NCBI GenBank assembly: GCA_036478815.1 | Contig: JAZGEP010000198.1 | Location: forward strand, 1 to 7,090 | Direction of reading: 5' to 3' | Length of the DNA: 7,090 nt | Origin: DRLZ01 sp036478815 | Lineage (GTDB): Bacteria > Pseudomonadota > Gammaproteobacteria > Methylococcales > DRLZ01 | In this document: positions 1 to 5,394 of the stretch, one piece after another | Numbering within the stretch: the first letter of the stretch is position 1 | How the letters are laid out: every line of letters begins with the position of its first letter | Made by a program: the position numbers and the translations under genes | Notes under the pieces: model-generated | What the model saw: the letters and a program-made list of their open reading frames with translations, nothing else | What the model was told of the DNA's origin: nothing | Databases searched by the model: none

Positions 1-127
1 GAGTTGAGAAGTGGTTAGCTGCTAGGCGCACGAGAGCAGGACTAGCAGGCTAATCCAAACGAGTGCAACAACGCAGATGACCATTTATCGGCTTTCTATA
101 CCCGGCAATATCACATTGAAAGACTAC
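1..127 (+). repeat. Family B repeat, copy B1 (left part outside the window)
   Basis: This 127-bp block recurs as a direct repeat at 6964-7090 with only three substitutions (79 g/a, 91 g/a, 102 c/a). Its right end, about 97-127, is the inverted counterpart of 6931-6962, next to the other copy. The full element therefore has terminal inverted repeats of about 32 bp, with outer end gtagtctttcaatg, and is about 160 bp long. The left terminal repeat of B1 would lie just outside the window. I see no open reading frame in it. The size, the paired ends and the lack of coding capacity suggest a MITE-like non-autonomous element. That class is inferred, not recognised by name. Confidence 0.85.
13..55 (+). 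other. Internal stem-loop of family B
   Basis: Positions 13-25 pair with 42-55. The stem has 13 pairs, including one G-T wobble, and a single bulged G at 48; the loop is 16 nt (26-41). The same structure is present unchanged in the second copy at about 6976-7018. The three differences between the copies all fall outside it. It may be part of the element's secondary structure or a folded RNA. Nothing in the sequence identifies it with a known RNA family. Confidence 0.5.
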
Positions 128-156
128 TAGTGTTGACAGCAAGCTTACATTCAACT

Positions 157-164
157 GGGGAGAG
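157..164 (+). promoter_or_regulatory. Ribosome binding site for the membrane protein gene
   Basis: The purine run ggggagag sits 7 nt before the ATG at 172. It decides the start against the GTG at 130, which has only B1 repeat sequence upstream of it. Confidence 0.6.
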
Positions 165-171
165 TGTGCGC

Positions 172-726
172 ATGAATAGTCAAGAAGCCAATCAATCTGT
201 TCAACTGCCTTCCAAGCGGCATCTGCTCGAAGACTTTGTTTTACTAGTACTGATTATATTTACCATGGTCGGTATTTATATTAGTAACATAGCAGCAGCT
301 GATATCGATGGCTATCTATATTGGATGGTGATGATTTTTGTTTTTGCGATATCAGCAATGCTCATCAGCATAGCGCAGTCCAAGCAACGGGGTTCTGTCA
401 TTAAGAAAATCCTGGTAGAGCAATCTCTGCATTGGCTTGGTGCAATTTTGGCATTATTTGGCGTCCTGCTCATTGTTCATGCAGGGTCTCTTACCCACTA
501 TAGTGCTGGGTTGATGTTTTTGTTAATTCTCTCATTAGCAACTTATCTCGACGGTATCCGAATCGGGTGGCGCTTTGGGTTGATCGGAAATTATCTGGGA
601 CTGGCGGCTGTCGTGATGGCTTATGCTGATCATTCTATGTGGATTCTATACTTCACTGGCGTGTTAATTATCGCAGTTGTATTTTTCGTGGATAGAAAAC
701 GCAAAGACATCGTTAAAGCTAACTGA
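172..726 (+). CDS. Six-helix integral membrane protein of unknown function
   Basis: The product is 184 aa and I do not recognise a family. About 20 polar N-terminal residues precede six hydrophobic stretches at roughly 22-42, 48-68, 86-105, 110-126, 131-152 and 156-173, followed by a basic tail (DRKRKDIVK). This implies an inner-membrane protein with both ends probably in the cytoplasm. The loop at 69-80 is rich in Lys and Arg, which fits the positive-inside rule. The ATG at 172 is chosen because a purine-rich Shine-Dalgarno (gggg-agag, 157-164) lies 7 nt upstream. A GTG at 130 in the same frame abuts the B1 repeat and would add 14 residues. I see no catalytic motif, cysteine cluster or nucleotide-binding motif. 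The gene stands alone, 44 bp after B1, and converges on epmA. Confidence 0.75.
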   Translation: MNSQEANQSVQLPSKRHLLEDFVLLVLIIFTMVGIYISNIAAADIDGYLYWMVMIFVFAISAMLISIAQSKQRGSVIKKILVEQSLHWLGAILALFGVLLIVHAGSLTHYSAGLMFLLILSLATYLDGIRIGWRFGLIGNYLGLAAVVMAYADHSMWILYFTGVLIIAVVFFVDRKRKDIVKAN

Positions 727-769
727 AAAACAGTGCTCAAAATCTATTTGAGATGTTGAGCACTGTTTT
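727..769. terminator. Bidirectional rho-independent terminator
   Basis: A perfect 14-bp stem (727-740 with 756-769) encloses a 15-nt loop. The outer part of the stem is aaaa on the left and tttt on the right. It starts directly after the TGA of the membrane protein gene and ends 11 bp before the end of the convergent epmA, so it can terminate transcription from both sides. Unlike the other intergenic structures here, it is not related to the repeat families. Confidence 0.85.
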
Positions 770-780
770 CGTGGTTTCAG

Positions 781-1767
781 CTATTTCAGCGGGAACGTCA
801 ATACCTGGCCAATATTATCCGCGCTGCATGCTAACATCAATAAGCGATCGAGGCCGATTGCAATCCCGGCTGTTTCAGGGATTCCGGCATCCAATGCAGC
901 CAGAAAATCTTCATCAAGACTTGGTACAGTCATGCCATGCTCTGTTCTTTCTCTCTGTTGTAGAATAAAACGCTGACGTTGTTCCTCTGAGTCTGTTAAT
1001 TCCTGAAAGCCGTTGCCTAATTCAACACTGTTAATAAACACTTCCACACGCTCAGCAACCTCAGGCTGTTGTGGATGTAACCTTGCTAATGCTGACTGAC
1101 ATGCTGGATAGTTGTAGACAAAGACAATGCGCTGTTGCGGGAGATTCGGCTGAACCACATGGGAAAACATAAAATCCAGCCACGCTGATTGATTATCCGC
1201 ACAAATCATCTGCGCCTCAGAATAACCATGTGTTTCTGCAGCAATGATAAAATCGTTTATGGAAGCGGATAGCGGATCTATTCCGACAGCTTTACTAAAC
1301 ACTGCTTGGTAAGTTACATAGACAACTTGGTGTTGCAAGCAAGATTCCGGTAACACCTGAACCAGCAAGTCTTCCACTTCTGCCATGAGCTGATGCAGAG
1401 TATAGCCAGGACGATACCATTCGAGAATGGTAAATTCGGGGTTGTGATAACGCCCTGATTCACTTTGTCGATAGGCTCGACAGATTTGGTAAATGGCTCC
1501 GCTGCCAGCTGCAAGCAGCCGCTTCATGGCAAATTCTGGTGAGGTCTGTAAATGCAAACGGTCTGAATGATGTTGTGTCTTTGATACCTCAAACCCCTCA
1601 ATCATTGGATCAGGGTTGGCATACGGATAAAGAGCAGGGGTCTCCACTTCAAGCACGTTTCTTTGTGCAAAAAAAACCCGCAGTTGCGATAACATTTGTG
1701 CTCTTAACTGCAACACATTCAGCGAACACGCTGGTTGCCAATCGTAAGCTGATTTAGGAACGTGCAT
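781..1767 (-). CDS. epmA: EF-P--(R)-beta-lysine ligase EpmA (PoxA/GenX)
   Basis: EpmA is a class II lysyl-tRNA synthetase paralogue without the anticodon-binding domain. It activates (R)-beta-lysine with ATP and joins it to Lys34 of EF-P in the cytosol. The 328-aa length is close to the 325 aa of the E. coli enzyme. Motif 1 is near 32-45 (FFAQRNVLEVETPAL), followed by TSPEFAMKRLL at 75-85. Motif 2 is at 92-120, with RAYRQSESGRYHNPEF and EWYRPG. VELGNGFQELTD lies at 248-259, and motif 3 GIAIGLDRLLML at 301-312 carries the ATP-binding Arg308. The start is odd. The ATG and the next three codons (MHVP) match the end of repeat C1, no convincing Shine-Dalgarno precedes them, and no other ATG lies in frame upstream before a stop. 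Homology to E. coli resumes at about W10 (WQPA). The gene follows efp on the same strand, separated by 292 bp of repeat. Confidence 0.95.
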   Translation of the reverse strand: MHVPKSAYDWQPACSLNVLQLRAQMLSQLRVFFAQRNVLEVETPALYPYANPDPMIEGFEVSKTQHHSDRLHLQTSPEFAMKRLLAAGSGAIYQICRAYRQSESGRYHNPEFTILEWYRPGYTLHQLMAEVEDLLVQVLPESCLQHQVVYVTYQAVFSKAVGIDPLSASINDFIIAAETHGYSEAQMICADNQSAWLDFMFSHVVQPNLPQQRIVFVYNYPACQSALARLHPQQPEVAERVEVFINSVELGNGFQELTDSEEQRQRFILQQRERTEHGMTVPSLDEDFLAALDAGIPETAGIAIGLDRLLMLACSADNIGQVLTFPLK

Positions 1768-2062
1768 GAAATAACTTGAACATTCTGGCTGGTTTTTTTG
1801 CTCCTGACTAACGATCTCGTAACACGCATAATCTGTAACTGCTCAGATTGCCCTCTAGTTTGTTCAAGAGCAAGGTGAAAGCGCGGAGTTTATAGGTATC
1901 AATGAGCACTTTCAACGCAGTTATTGGACAAAATAGAGGTAAGCTGACAAGTTACACGATCTCAATCGTTGCGTAGAACAATTATGCGCCTCTTGAGATC
2001 GTTTCGTCAGCAACAAAAATCCTGCGCCATCAGTGTTTAAGTTATTCCATGCACGTTCCTTA
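1755..2062 (+). mobile_element. Family C palindromic element C1, interrupted by A1
   Basis: The outer ends are inverted repeats: the left reads taggaacgtgcatgaaataa and the right, on the other strand, taaggaacgtgcatggaata. The core resembles C2, with acgatctcaa (1956-1965) able to pair with ttgagatcgt (1993-2002). The left half of the core is broken by element A1. Without A1 the element would be about 163 bp, the same length as C2. It fills the whole efp-epmA gap. Its right end overlaps the efp stop codon and its left end contains the epmA start codon. Confidence 0.8.
1819..1955 (+). mobile_element. Family A element A1, inserted in C1
   Basis: The core at 1835-1955 has imperfect terminal inverted repeats: gtaactgctcagattgccct at the left, against gtaacttgtcagcttacctc read inward from the right. 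The 8-bp word acgatctc occurs at 1811-1818 and again at 1956-1963, directly flanking 1819-1955. This looks like a target-site duplication made in the stem of C1. An internal dyad, tgaaagcgc against gcactttca, lies near 1876-1914. There is no coding capacity. A2 and A3 are relatives, A3 in the opposite orientation. Confidence 0.75.
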
Positions 2063-2629
2063 GCCTTTAACACGCGACACGTATTCCTCAGTACGTGTAT
2101 CGACTTTGATCACTTCACCTTCCTGAACAAACAATGGTACGCGCACCACCGCTCCAGTTTCCAATGTTGCAGGCTTGCCGCCTCCACCTGAGGTATCTCC
2201 GCGCAAACCAGGATCGGTTTCTGCAATTTTTAATTCAACAAAGTTTGGTGCAGCAACTGACAACGGAGAATCATTCCACAGCGTCACCACACAAGTATCT
2301 TGCTCTTTTAGCCATTTCGCGGCACTGTCTACTGCGGACGCATCCGCTACATATTGTTCATAGGTTTCGGGATGCATAAACGTATATGTGCCAGCATCGC
2401 TAAACAGATATTGCATATCTGTTTCCATAACATCCGCACCTTCCACTGTTTCTCCAGATTTAAATGTACGTTCAATGACACGTCCGTTTTTCAAATTACG
2501 CACCTTGACCCGGCTGAAAGCCTGGCCTTTTCCTGGTTTGACAAATTCATTCTCAATAATGTTATACGGGTCGTTATCTAACATTATTTTTAATCCAGCC
2601 TTGAATTCGTTGGTACTATAAGTTGCCAT
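2060..2629 (-). CDS. efp: Elongation factor P
   Basis: EF-P binds between the P and E sites of the ribosome and promotes peptide bond formation at consecutive prolines. The 189-aa product aligns along its whole length with the E. coli protein (188 aa). An N-terminal KOW-like domain (about 1-65) carries the loop EFVKPGKGQAFSRVKVRN at 28-45, with the modified residue Lys34. The two OB-type domains follow, ending in the signature region from TDPGLRGDTSGGGGKPATL to VIKVDTRTEEYVSRVKG. Lys34, rather than Arg32 chemistry, agrees with the presence of epmA and epmB. The start ATG at 2627-2629 gives the conserved MATYSTNEF. The Shine-Dalgarno is weak (gagaa about 7 nt upstream). The TAA stop coincides with the edge of C1 and leaves one extra Gly compared with E. 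coli. It is divergent from epmB across the A3/C3 repeats. Confidence 0.98.
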   Translation of the reverse strand: MATYSTNEFKAGLKIMLDNDPYNIIENEFVKPGKGQAFSRVKVRNLKNGRVIERTFKSGETVEGADVMETDMQYLFSDAGTYTFMHPETYEQYVADASAVDSAAKWLKEQDTCVVTLWNDSPLSVAAPNFVELKIAETDPGLRGDTSGGGGKPATLETGAVVRVPLFVQEGEVIKVDTRTEEYVSRVKG

Positions 2630-2718
2630 GTTGGTTCTCGTTAACGTTAAAGATGAGTCAATTACTCAGCTTGTCCTCTATTTTGTTCAATAGCTATGTT
2701 GAAAGTGCTCATTTATAC

Positions 2719-2873
2719 AAACGTGTATGGAATAACTTGAACAATTGACGTAGGATTTTTGCTCATCTTCGGTGTTGCGAAAACAGGTACATAGCTCACT
2801 ATGTACCTGTTTTCGCGCCTTGAATATGAACAAAAATCCTACGTCAATTGTTCAAGTTATTCCATGCTCGCAT
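2719..2873 (+). mobile_element. Family C palindromic element C3, inserted in A3
   Basis: A perfect 35-bp inverted repeat (2727-2761 with 2831-2865) flanks a central perfect hairpin. The arms begin atggaataacttgaacaatt. Compared with uninterrupted A1, A3 continues cleanly on either side, from tatac on the left to ctaataaac on the right. No clear target duplication is visible. C3 and C4 share the same core sequence in opposite orientation. No protein is encoded. Confidence 0.85.
2777..2816. other. Perfect 18-bp hairpin in the core of C3
   Basis: Positions 2777-2794 and 2799-2816 are exact reverse complements around the 4-nt loop ctca. The stem begins gcgaaaacaggtacatag. There is no T-run after it, so a classical terminator is not indicated. 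With the 35-bp outer arms it would form a long nearly continuous fold in RNA, or a cruciform in DNA, between divergent efp and epmB. Confidence 0.8.
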
Positions 2874-2978
2874 CTAATAAACTGCGCTCTTTCGCCTTGC
2901 TCTTGAACAAAATAGAGGGCAATCTGAGCAATTACGGATATGCTGAGTAGTTGATTTACTCTATCACCATTGTTTATC

Positions 2979-2983
2979 AGGTC
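2979..2983 (+). promoter_or_regulatory. Candidate ribosome binding site of epmB
   Basis: The word caggt lies 6 nt before the TTG at 2990. It is the main sequence reason, together with family length, for preferring this start over the TTG at 2951. It is weak evidence alone. Confidence 0.35.
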
Positions 2984-2989
2984 AATAGT

Positions 2990-4018
2990 TTGCCACAGAA
3001 ACCACTACAATCTGTTCCCACAAATAATGTTCCATTGACCTGGCAGCAGGAATTGGCAACAGCATTTACGCAACCACAACAATTACTGCACTACTTAGAA
3101 CTGGATACAAGTGTTATCAATCAACTGTTTGATATTAATCTGGCAACAGATAGTTTTAGTCTACTGGTTCCTGTCAGCTATGCCCAACGTATGCAGAAAG
3201 GTAATCCAAACGACCCTTTATTTCTGCAAGTGATGCCGTCAGAACAGGAACTAAAATCGATACCTGGTTTCAGCACCAATCCGGTTGGAGATATTCAAGC
3301 ACTGGCAACACCCGGCTTGCTGCATAAGTACTATGGCAGAGTGTTATTAATTACCAGCGGTGCTTGTCCAATACATTGTCGCTATTGTTTCCGTCGTGAA
3401 TTCCCTTATCAGCAGAATCAGATCAGTCCACGGCAGCAACAGCAAGCGTTAACATACATTGCTCAACACACTGAAATCAAAGAAGTCATCCTTAGTGGAG
3501 GTGATCCGCTGATTCTCACTAATCGAAGACTGGCACAACTCATCAACAGTCTGGAAGCAATTCCGCACCTGAAACGACTGCGCATTCATAGTCGTGTTCC
3601 GGTAACATTACCATCCCGTATTGATAATGGTTTGTTGCAGCTGTTAGCGAAAACCCGTTTGCAGACCATATTAGTGACTCATGCCAACCATGCGAATGAA
3701 TTGCAATCAGCGGATGTCACTGATGCTCTCAATCAGTTAGTGCTTGCAAACGTTCGATTACTCAATCAAAGCGTACTATTGCGCGGAGTGAATGATGATG
3801 CACACACGCTGGCTACTTTGAGTGAAGCGTTGTTTGATGCTGGCGTTACTCCCTATTATTTGCATCTGCTGGACAAAACCAGTGGTACCAGTCATTTTGA
3901 AGTGGCTGACAGCGATGCACAGGGCATCTATCAAACATTACAAGGCCTATTGCCAGGTTATCAGGTGCCTAAACTGGTGCGGGAAATACAGGGAAAGCAA
4001 TCGAAAACTTTACAGTGA
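2990..4018 (+). CDS. epmB: L-lysine 2,3-aminomutase EpmB (YjeK), EF-P pathway
   Basis: EpmB is a radical-SAM, PLP-dependent enzyme that converts (S)-alpha-lysine to (R)-beta-lysine, the substrate of EpmA. Numbered from the upstream TTG at 2951 (355 aa), the [4Fe-4S] motif is C139-C143-C146 in SGACPIHCRYCFRREFPY. The SAM-contact motif is SGGDPL at 182-187, and RLRIHSRVPVTLPSRI and LLNQSVLLRGVND follow. PKLVREI at 340-346 contains the probable PLP lysine, K341. No ATG is available, because TAG at 2948-2950 closes the frame. I prefer TTG 2990: caggt at 2979-2983 is a plausible Shine-Dalgarno, and the 342-aa product equals the E. coli length. TTG 2951 lies at the edge of repeat A3. The gene is divergent from efp and converges on the nucleotidase gene. 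Function is very secure; the start is not. Confidence 0.93.
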   Translation: MPQKPLQSVPTNNVPLTWQQELATAFTQPQQLLHYLELDTSVINQLFDINLATDSFSLLVPVSYAQRMQKGNPNDPLFLQVMPSEQELKSIPGFSTNPVGDIQALATPGLLHKYYGRVLLITSGACPIHCRYCFRREFPYQQNQISPRQQQQALTYIAQHTEIKEVILSGGDPLILTNRRLAQLINSLEAIPHLKRLRIHSRVPVTLPSRIDNGLLQLLAKTRLQTILVTHANHANELQSADVTDALNQLVLANVRLLNQSVLLRGVNDDAHTLATLSEALFDAGVTPYYLHLLDKTSGTSHFEVADSDAQGIYQTLQGLLPGYQVPKLVREIQGKQSKTLQ

Positions 4019-4028
4019 GCGTAGCTGC

Positions 4029-4192
4029 TAAGGAGTGTGCATGAAATAACTTGAACATTCTGGCTGGTCTTTTTGCTCCTGACGAAACCATCTCAATCGT
4101 TGCGTAGACCAACTATGCGCCTCTTGAGATGGTTTCGTCAGAAACAAAAATCCTGCGTCATCATTGTTCAAGTTATTCCATGCACGTTCCTG
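4029..4192 (+). mobile_element. Family C palindromic element C2 (intact)
   Basis: About 164 bp with imperfect inverted ends of nearly 50 bp. The left begins taaggagtgtgcatgaaata; the right, read inward, begins tcaggaacgtgcatggaata. The core is the same subtype as C1, which makes C2 the reference for what C1 looked like before A1 entered. It lies between the convergent epmB and nucleotidase genes, 10 bp after the epmB stop. Confidence 0.85.
4081..4139. other. Core hairpin of C2, possible convergent-gene terminator
   Basis: A perfect 16-bp stem (4081-4096 with 4124-4139, gacgaaaccatctcaa) carries a 27-nt loop. The loop can form a further stem, gcgtag with ctatgc, including one G-T pair. It sits between two converging genes, and no other terminator is visible there. 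It could stop or process transcripts from both sides, but a T-tract is missing, so this is inference. Confidence 0.55.
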
Positions 4193-4235
4193 AGGAGCGA
4201 GGATTTAAGCTGTTCAACAACTCAATACACCATAC

Positions 4236-5132
4236 TCATTTCTCATTAGCAACCCCATGTGGCACATGACCAGTCGCAACATGTTTGCTTGCTGATTCGC
4301 ACCAATGTTTTTGATCGTCAAAAAAAATATCGGCTCCAAACGCTTGCAAAAAAGCAGTTTTATCCATGCCCCCCAGAAACATCGCTTCATCAATACGTAT
4401 TCCCCAAGCACGAAAAGTACGCACTACGCGTTCGTGAGCAGGTGCAGCACGCGCAGTGACTAATGCAGTACGAATTGGTGACTGGTCAGGCTCGAATTGC
4501 GCCTGAATACCTTGTAATGCGGATAAAAATGGTTTAAAAGGACCACCTGTTAGCGGTTTGTTGGCTTGTTGCTGTTCATTTTTGGTAAAAGCAGTCAAGC
4601 CTTCTTCTTTGTACACGCGTTCCGACTCATCTGAGAACAACACTGCATCACCATCAAATGCAATACGTAATTGTTTCGACTCACTGGTGGTTGGAGAACT
4701 GCTTAAAATTGTAGCCGCCGCATATCCGGTATTCAATGCATTCTTAACATCCTCAGCATCTGCGGATAAAAAAAGATGGGTTCCAAATGCTGGAACATAA
4801 CTATACGGGGATCGACCACTGGTAAATGCTGCGCGAGTAATGTCAAGCTGGTGATGCTTGATTGAGTTGAAAATCCTGAGGCCAGTATCTGCACTATTGC
4901 GGGAAAGCAAAATCACTTCAACAGCAGGTGGTTGATCAACCATGCTGTTAATCGACAGCAGTTTTTCTACCAAGGGAAACGCAACACCTGGTTCAAGTAC
5001 ATCATCTTCATGCTCAATTTGGTAGTGACAAAATGCACTTTTACCTTGTTGCTCAAATACCTGATGTGATTCATCCAGGTTAAATAATGCGCGTGAAGAT
5101 ATGGCAACCACTAGCTTATCTGCAACTATCAT
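4236..5132 (-). CDS. Cytosolic 5'-nucleotidase, PF06189-type
   Basis: The 298-aa product resembles the 5'-nucleotidase family that includes vertebrate cN-I, which hydrolyses nucleoside 5'-monophosphates to nucleosides and phosphate in the cytosol. Recognisable blocks are LVVAISSRALFNLDES at 7-22, YQIEHEDDVLEPGVAFPLV at 37-55, VEVILLSRNSADTGLRIFNS at 71-90 and LDITRAAFTSGRSPYSYVPAFGTHLFLS at 96-123. The HAD-like nucleophile motif is IAFDGDAVLFSDE at 157-169 (D160, D162). Then come GGPFKPFL at 196-203, TALVTARAAPAHERVV at 222-237, GGMDKTAFL with K258, and the acidic pair D272-D273 in FFDDQ. The ATG at 5130-5132 has gaagg 9 nt upstream. A TTG two codons earlier would be too close to that site. 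No signal peptide is visible. The substrate cannot be read from the sequence. Repeats C2 and C4 flank the gene. Confidence 0.88.
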   Translation of the reverse strand: MIVADKLVVAISSRALFNLDESHQVFEQQGKSAFCHYQIEHEDDVLEPGVAFPLVEKLLSINSMVDQPPAVEVILLSRNSADTGLRIFNSIKHHQLDITRAAFTSGRSPYSYVPAFGTHLFLSADAEDVKNALNTGYAAATILSSSPTTSESKQLRIAFDGDAVLFSDESERVYKEEGLTAFTKNEQQQANKPLTGGPFKPFLSALQGIQAQFEPDQSPIRTALVTARAAPAHERVVRTFRAWGIRIDEAMFLGGMDKTAFLQAFGADIFFDDQKHWCESASKHVATGHVPHGVANEK

Positions 5133-5141
5133 GACCAAAAA

Positions 5142-5146
5142 CCTTC
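5142..5146 (-). promoter_or_regulatory. Ribosome binding site of the 5'-nucleotidase gene
   Basis: The word gaagg on the minus strand lies 9 nt before the ATG at 5132 but only about 3 nt before the in-frame TTG at 5138. It therefore favours the ATG. Confidence 0.55.
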
Positions 5147-5177
5147 AATCAGTTTCAACTTCCCAATCTGTCGCGCT

Positions 5178-5350
5178 TAGGAATGTGCATGGAATAACTT
5201 GAACAATTGACGTAGGCCATTGTTGTCAAATTACTGTTCATATTCAAGGCGCGAAAACAGGCGCATAGTGAGCGATGTAACTGTTTTCGCAACACCGAAG
5301 ATGAGCAAAAATCCTGTGCCATCATTGTTCAAGTTATTCCATGCACGTTT
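5178..5350 (-). mobile_element. Family C palindromic element C4 (hybrid arms)
   Basis: The left end reads taggaatgtgcatggaataa and the right end, read inward, tacaaacgtgcatggaataa. The core is that of C3 in inverted orientation: gcgaaaacag 5251-5260 pairs with ctgttttcgc 5281-5290, and the inner stem is degraded. The left arm follows the C3 type (gaacaattgacgtagg). The right arm, read inward, gives gaacaatgatggcacaggat, which is the right-arm type of C1 and C2. A segment near 5217-5234 has no match in the other copies. It separates mnmE from the downstream nucleotidase gene on the same strand. Confidence 0.8.
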
Positions 5351-5394
5351 GTATGATATGAGTAACGCGGGTTAGAACCAACTCGAAACACTAA

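Larger units (their letters stand above)
2660..2935 (-). mobile_element. Family A element A3, split by C3
   Basis: The left part 2660-2718 and the right part 2874-2935 together give 121 bp, which matches the reverse complement of A1 over its length. Left-end hallmarks are attactcagcttgtcctcta and the word gttgaaagtgctcat. Right-end hallmarks are gcgctctttcgccttgctct and gaacaaaatagagggcaatc. The gap between the parts is exactly element C3. The sequence after it, to about 2950 (gctgagtag), resembles in reverse complement the outer extension of A2 at 6810-6822. A3 lies between the divergent genes efp and epmB, where their promoters should be. Confidence 0.8.

Noticed and set aside
1..127. Family B as an integron attC site
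   Set aside because: It has gttag- and caac-like words and a stem-loop, but no proper RYYYAAC and GTTRRRY pair at the ends, and no cassette layout or integrase.
133..138. TTGACA as a -35 box for the membrane protein gene
   Set aside because: No -10 element lies at 16-18 bp spacing, and the start codon is only 34 bp away, overlapping where a -10 and transcript start would be.
727..780. tRNA, riboswitch or other known RNA gene anywhere in the window
   Set aside because: No cloverleaf, T-loop pattern or recognisable riboswitch core was seen in any intergenic stretch; the structure at 727-769 is fully explained as a terminator.
753..968. Plus-strand open frame opposite the 3' end of epmA
   Set aside because: It lies antisense to a well-conserved gene, begins inside the terminator, and has no ribosome binding site or family resemblance. 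The same applies to the other open frames opposite or overlapping epmA, efp, epmB, the nucleotidase gene and mnmE.
2777..2816. C3 hairpin as a classical rho-independent terminator
   Set aside because: The stem is strong, but no T-tract follows on either strand, and it lies between divergent genes where a terminator is not needed.
1755..5350. CRISPR array formed by repeated palindromic units
   Set aside because: Units are 120-165 bp, scattered between genes, oriented both ways and without regular spacers; no cas gene is present.
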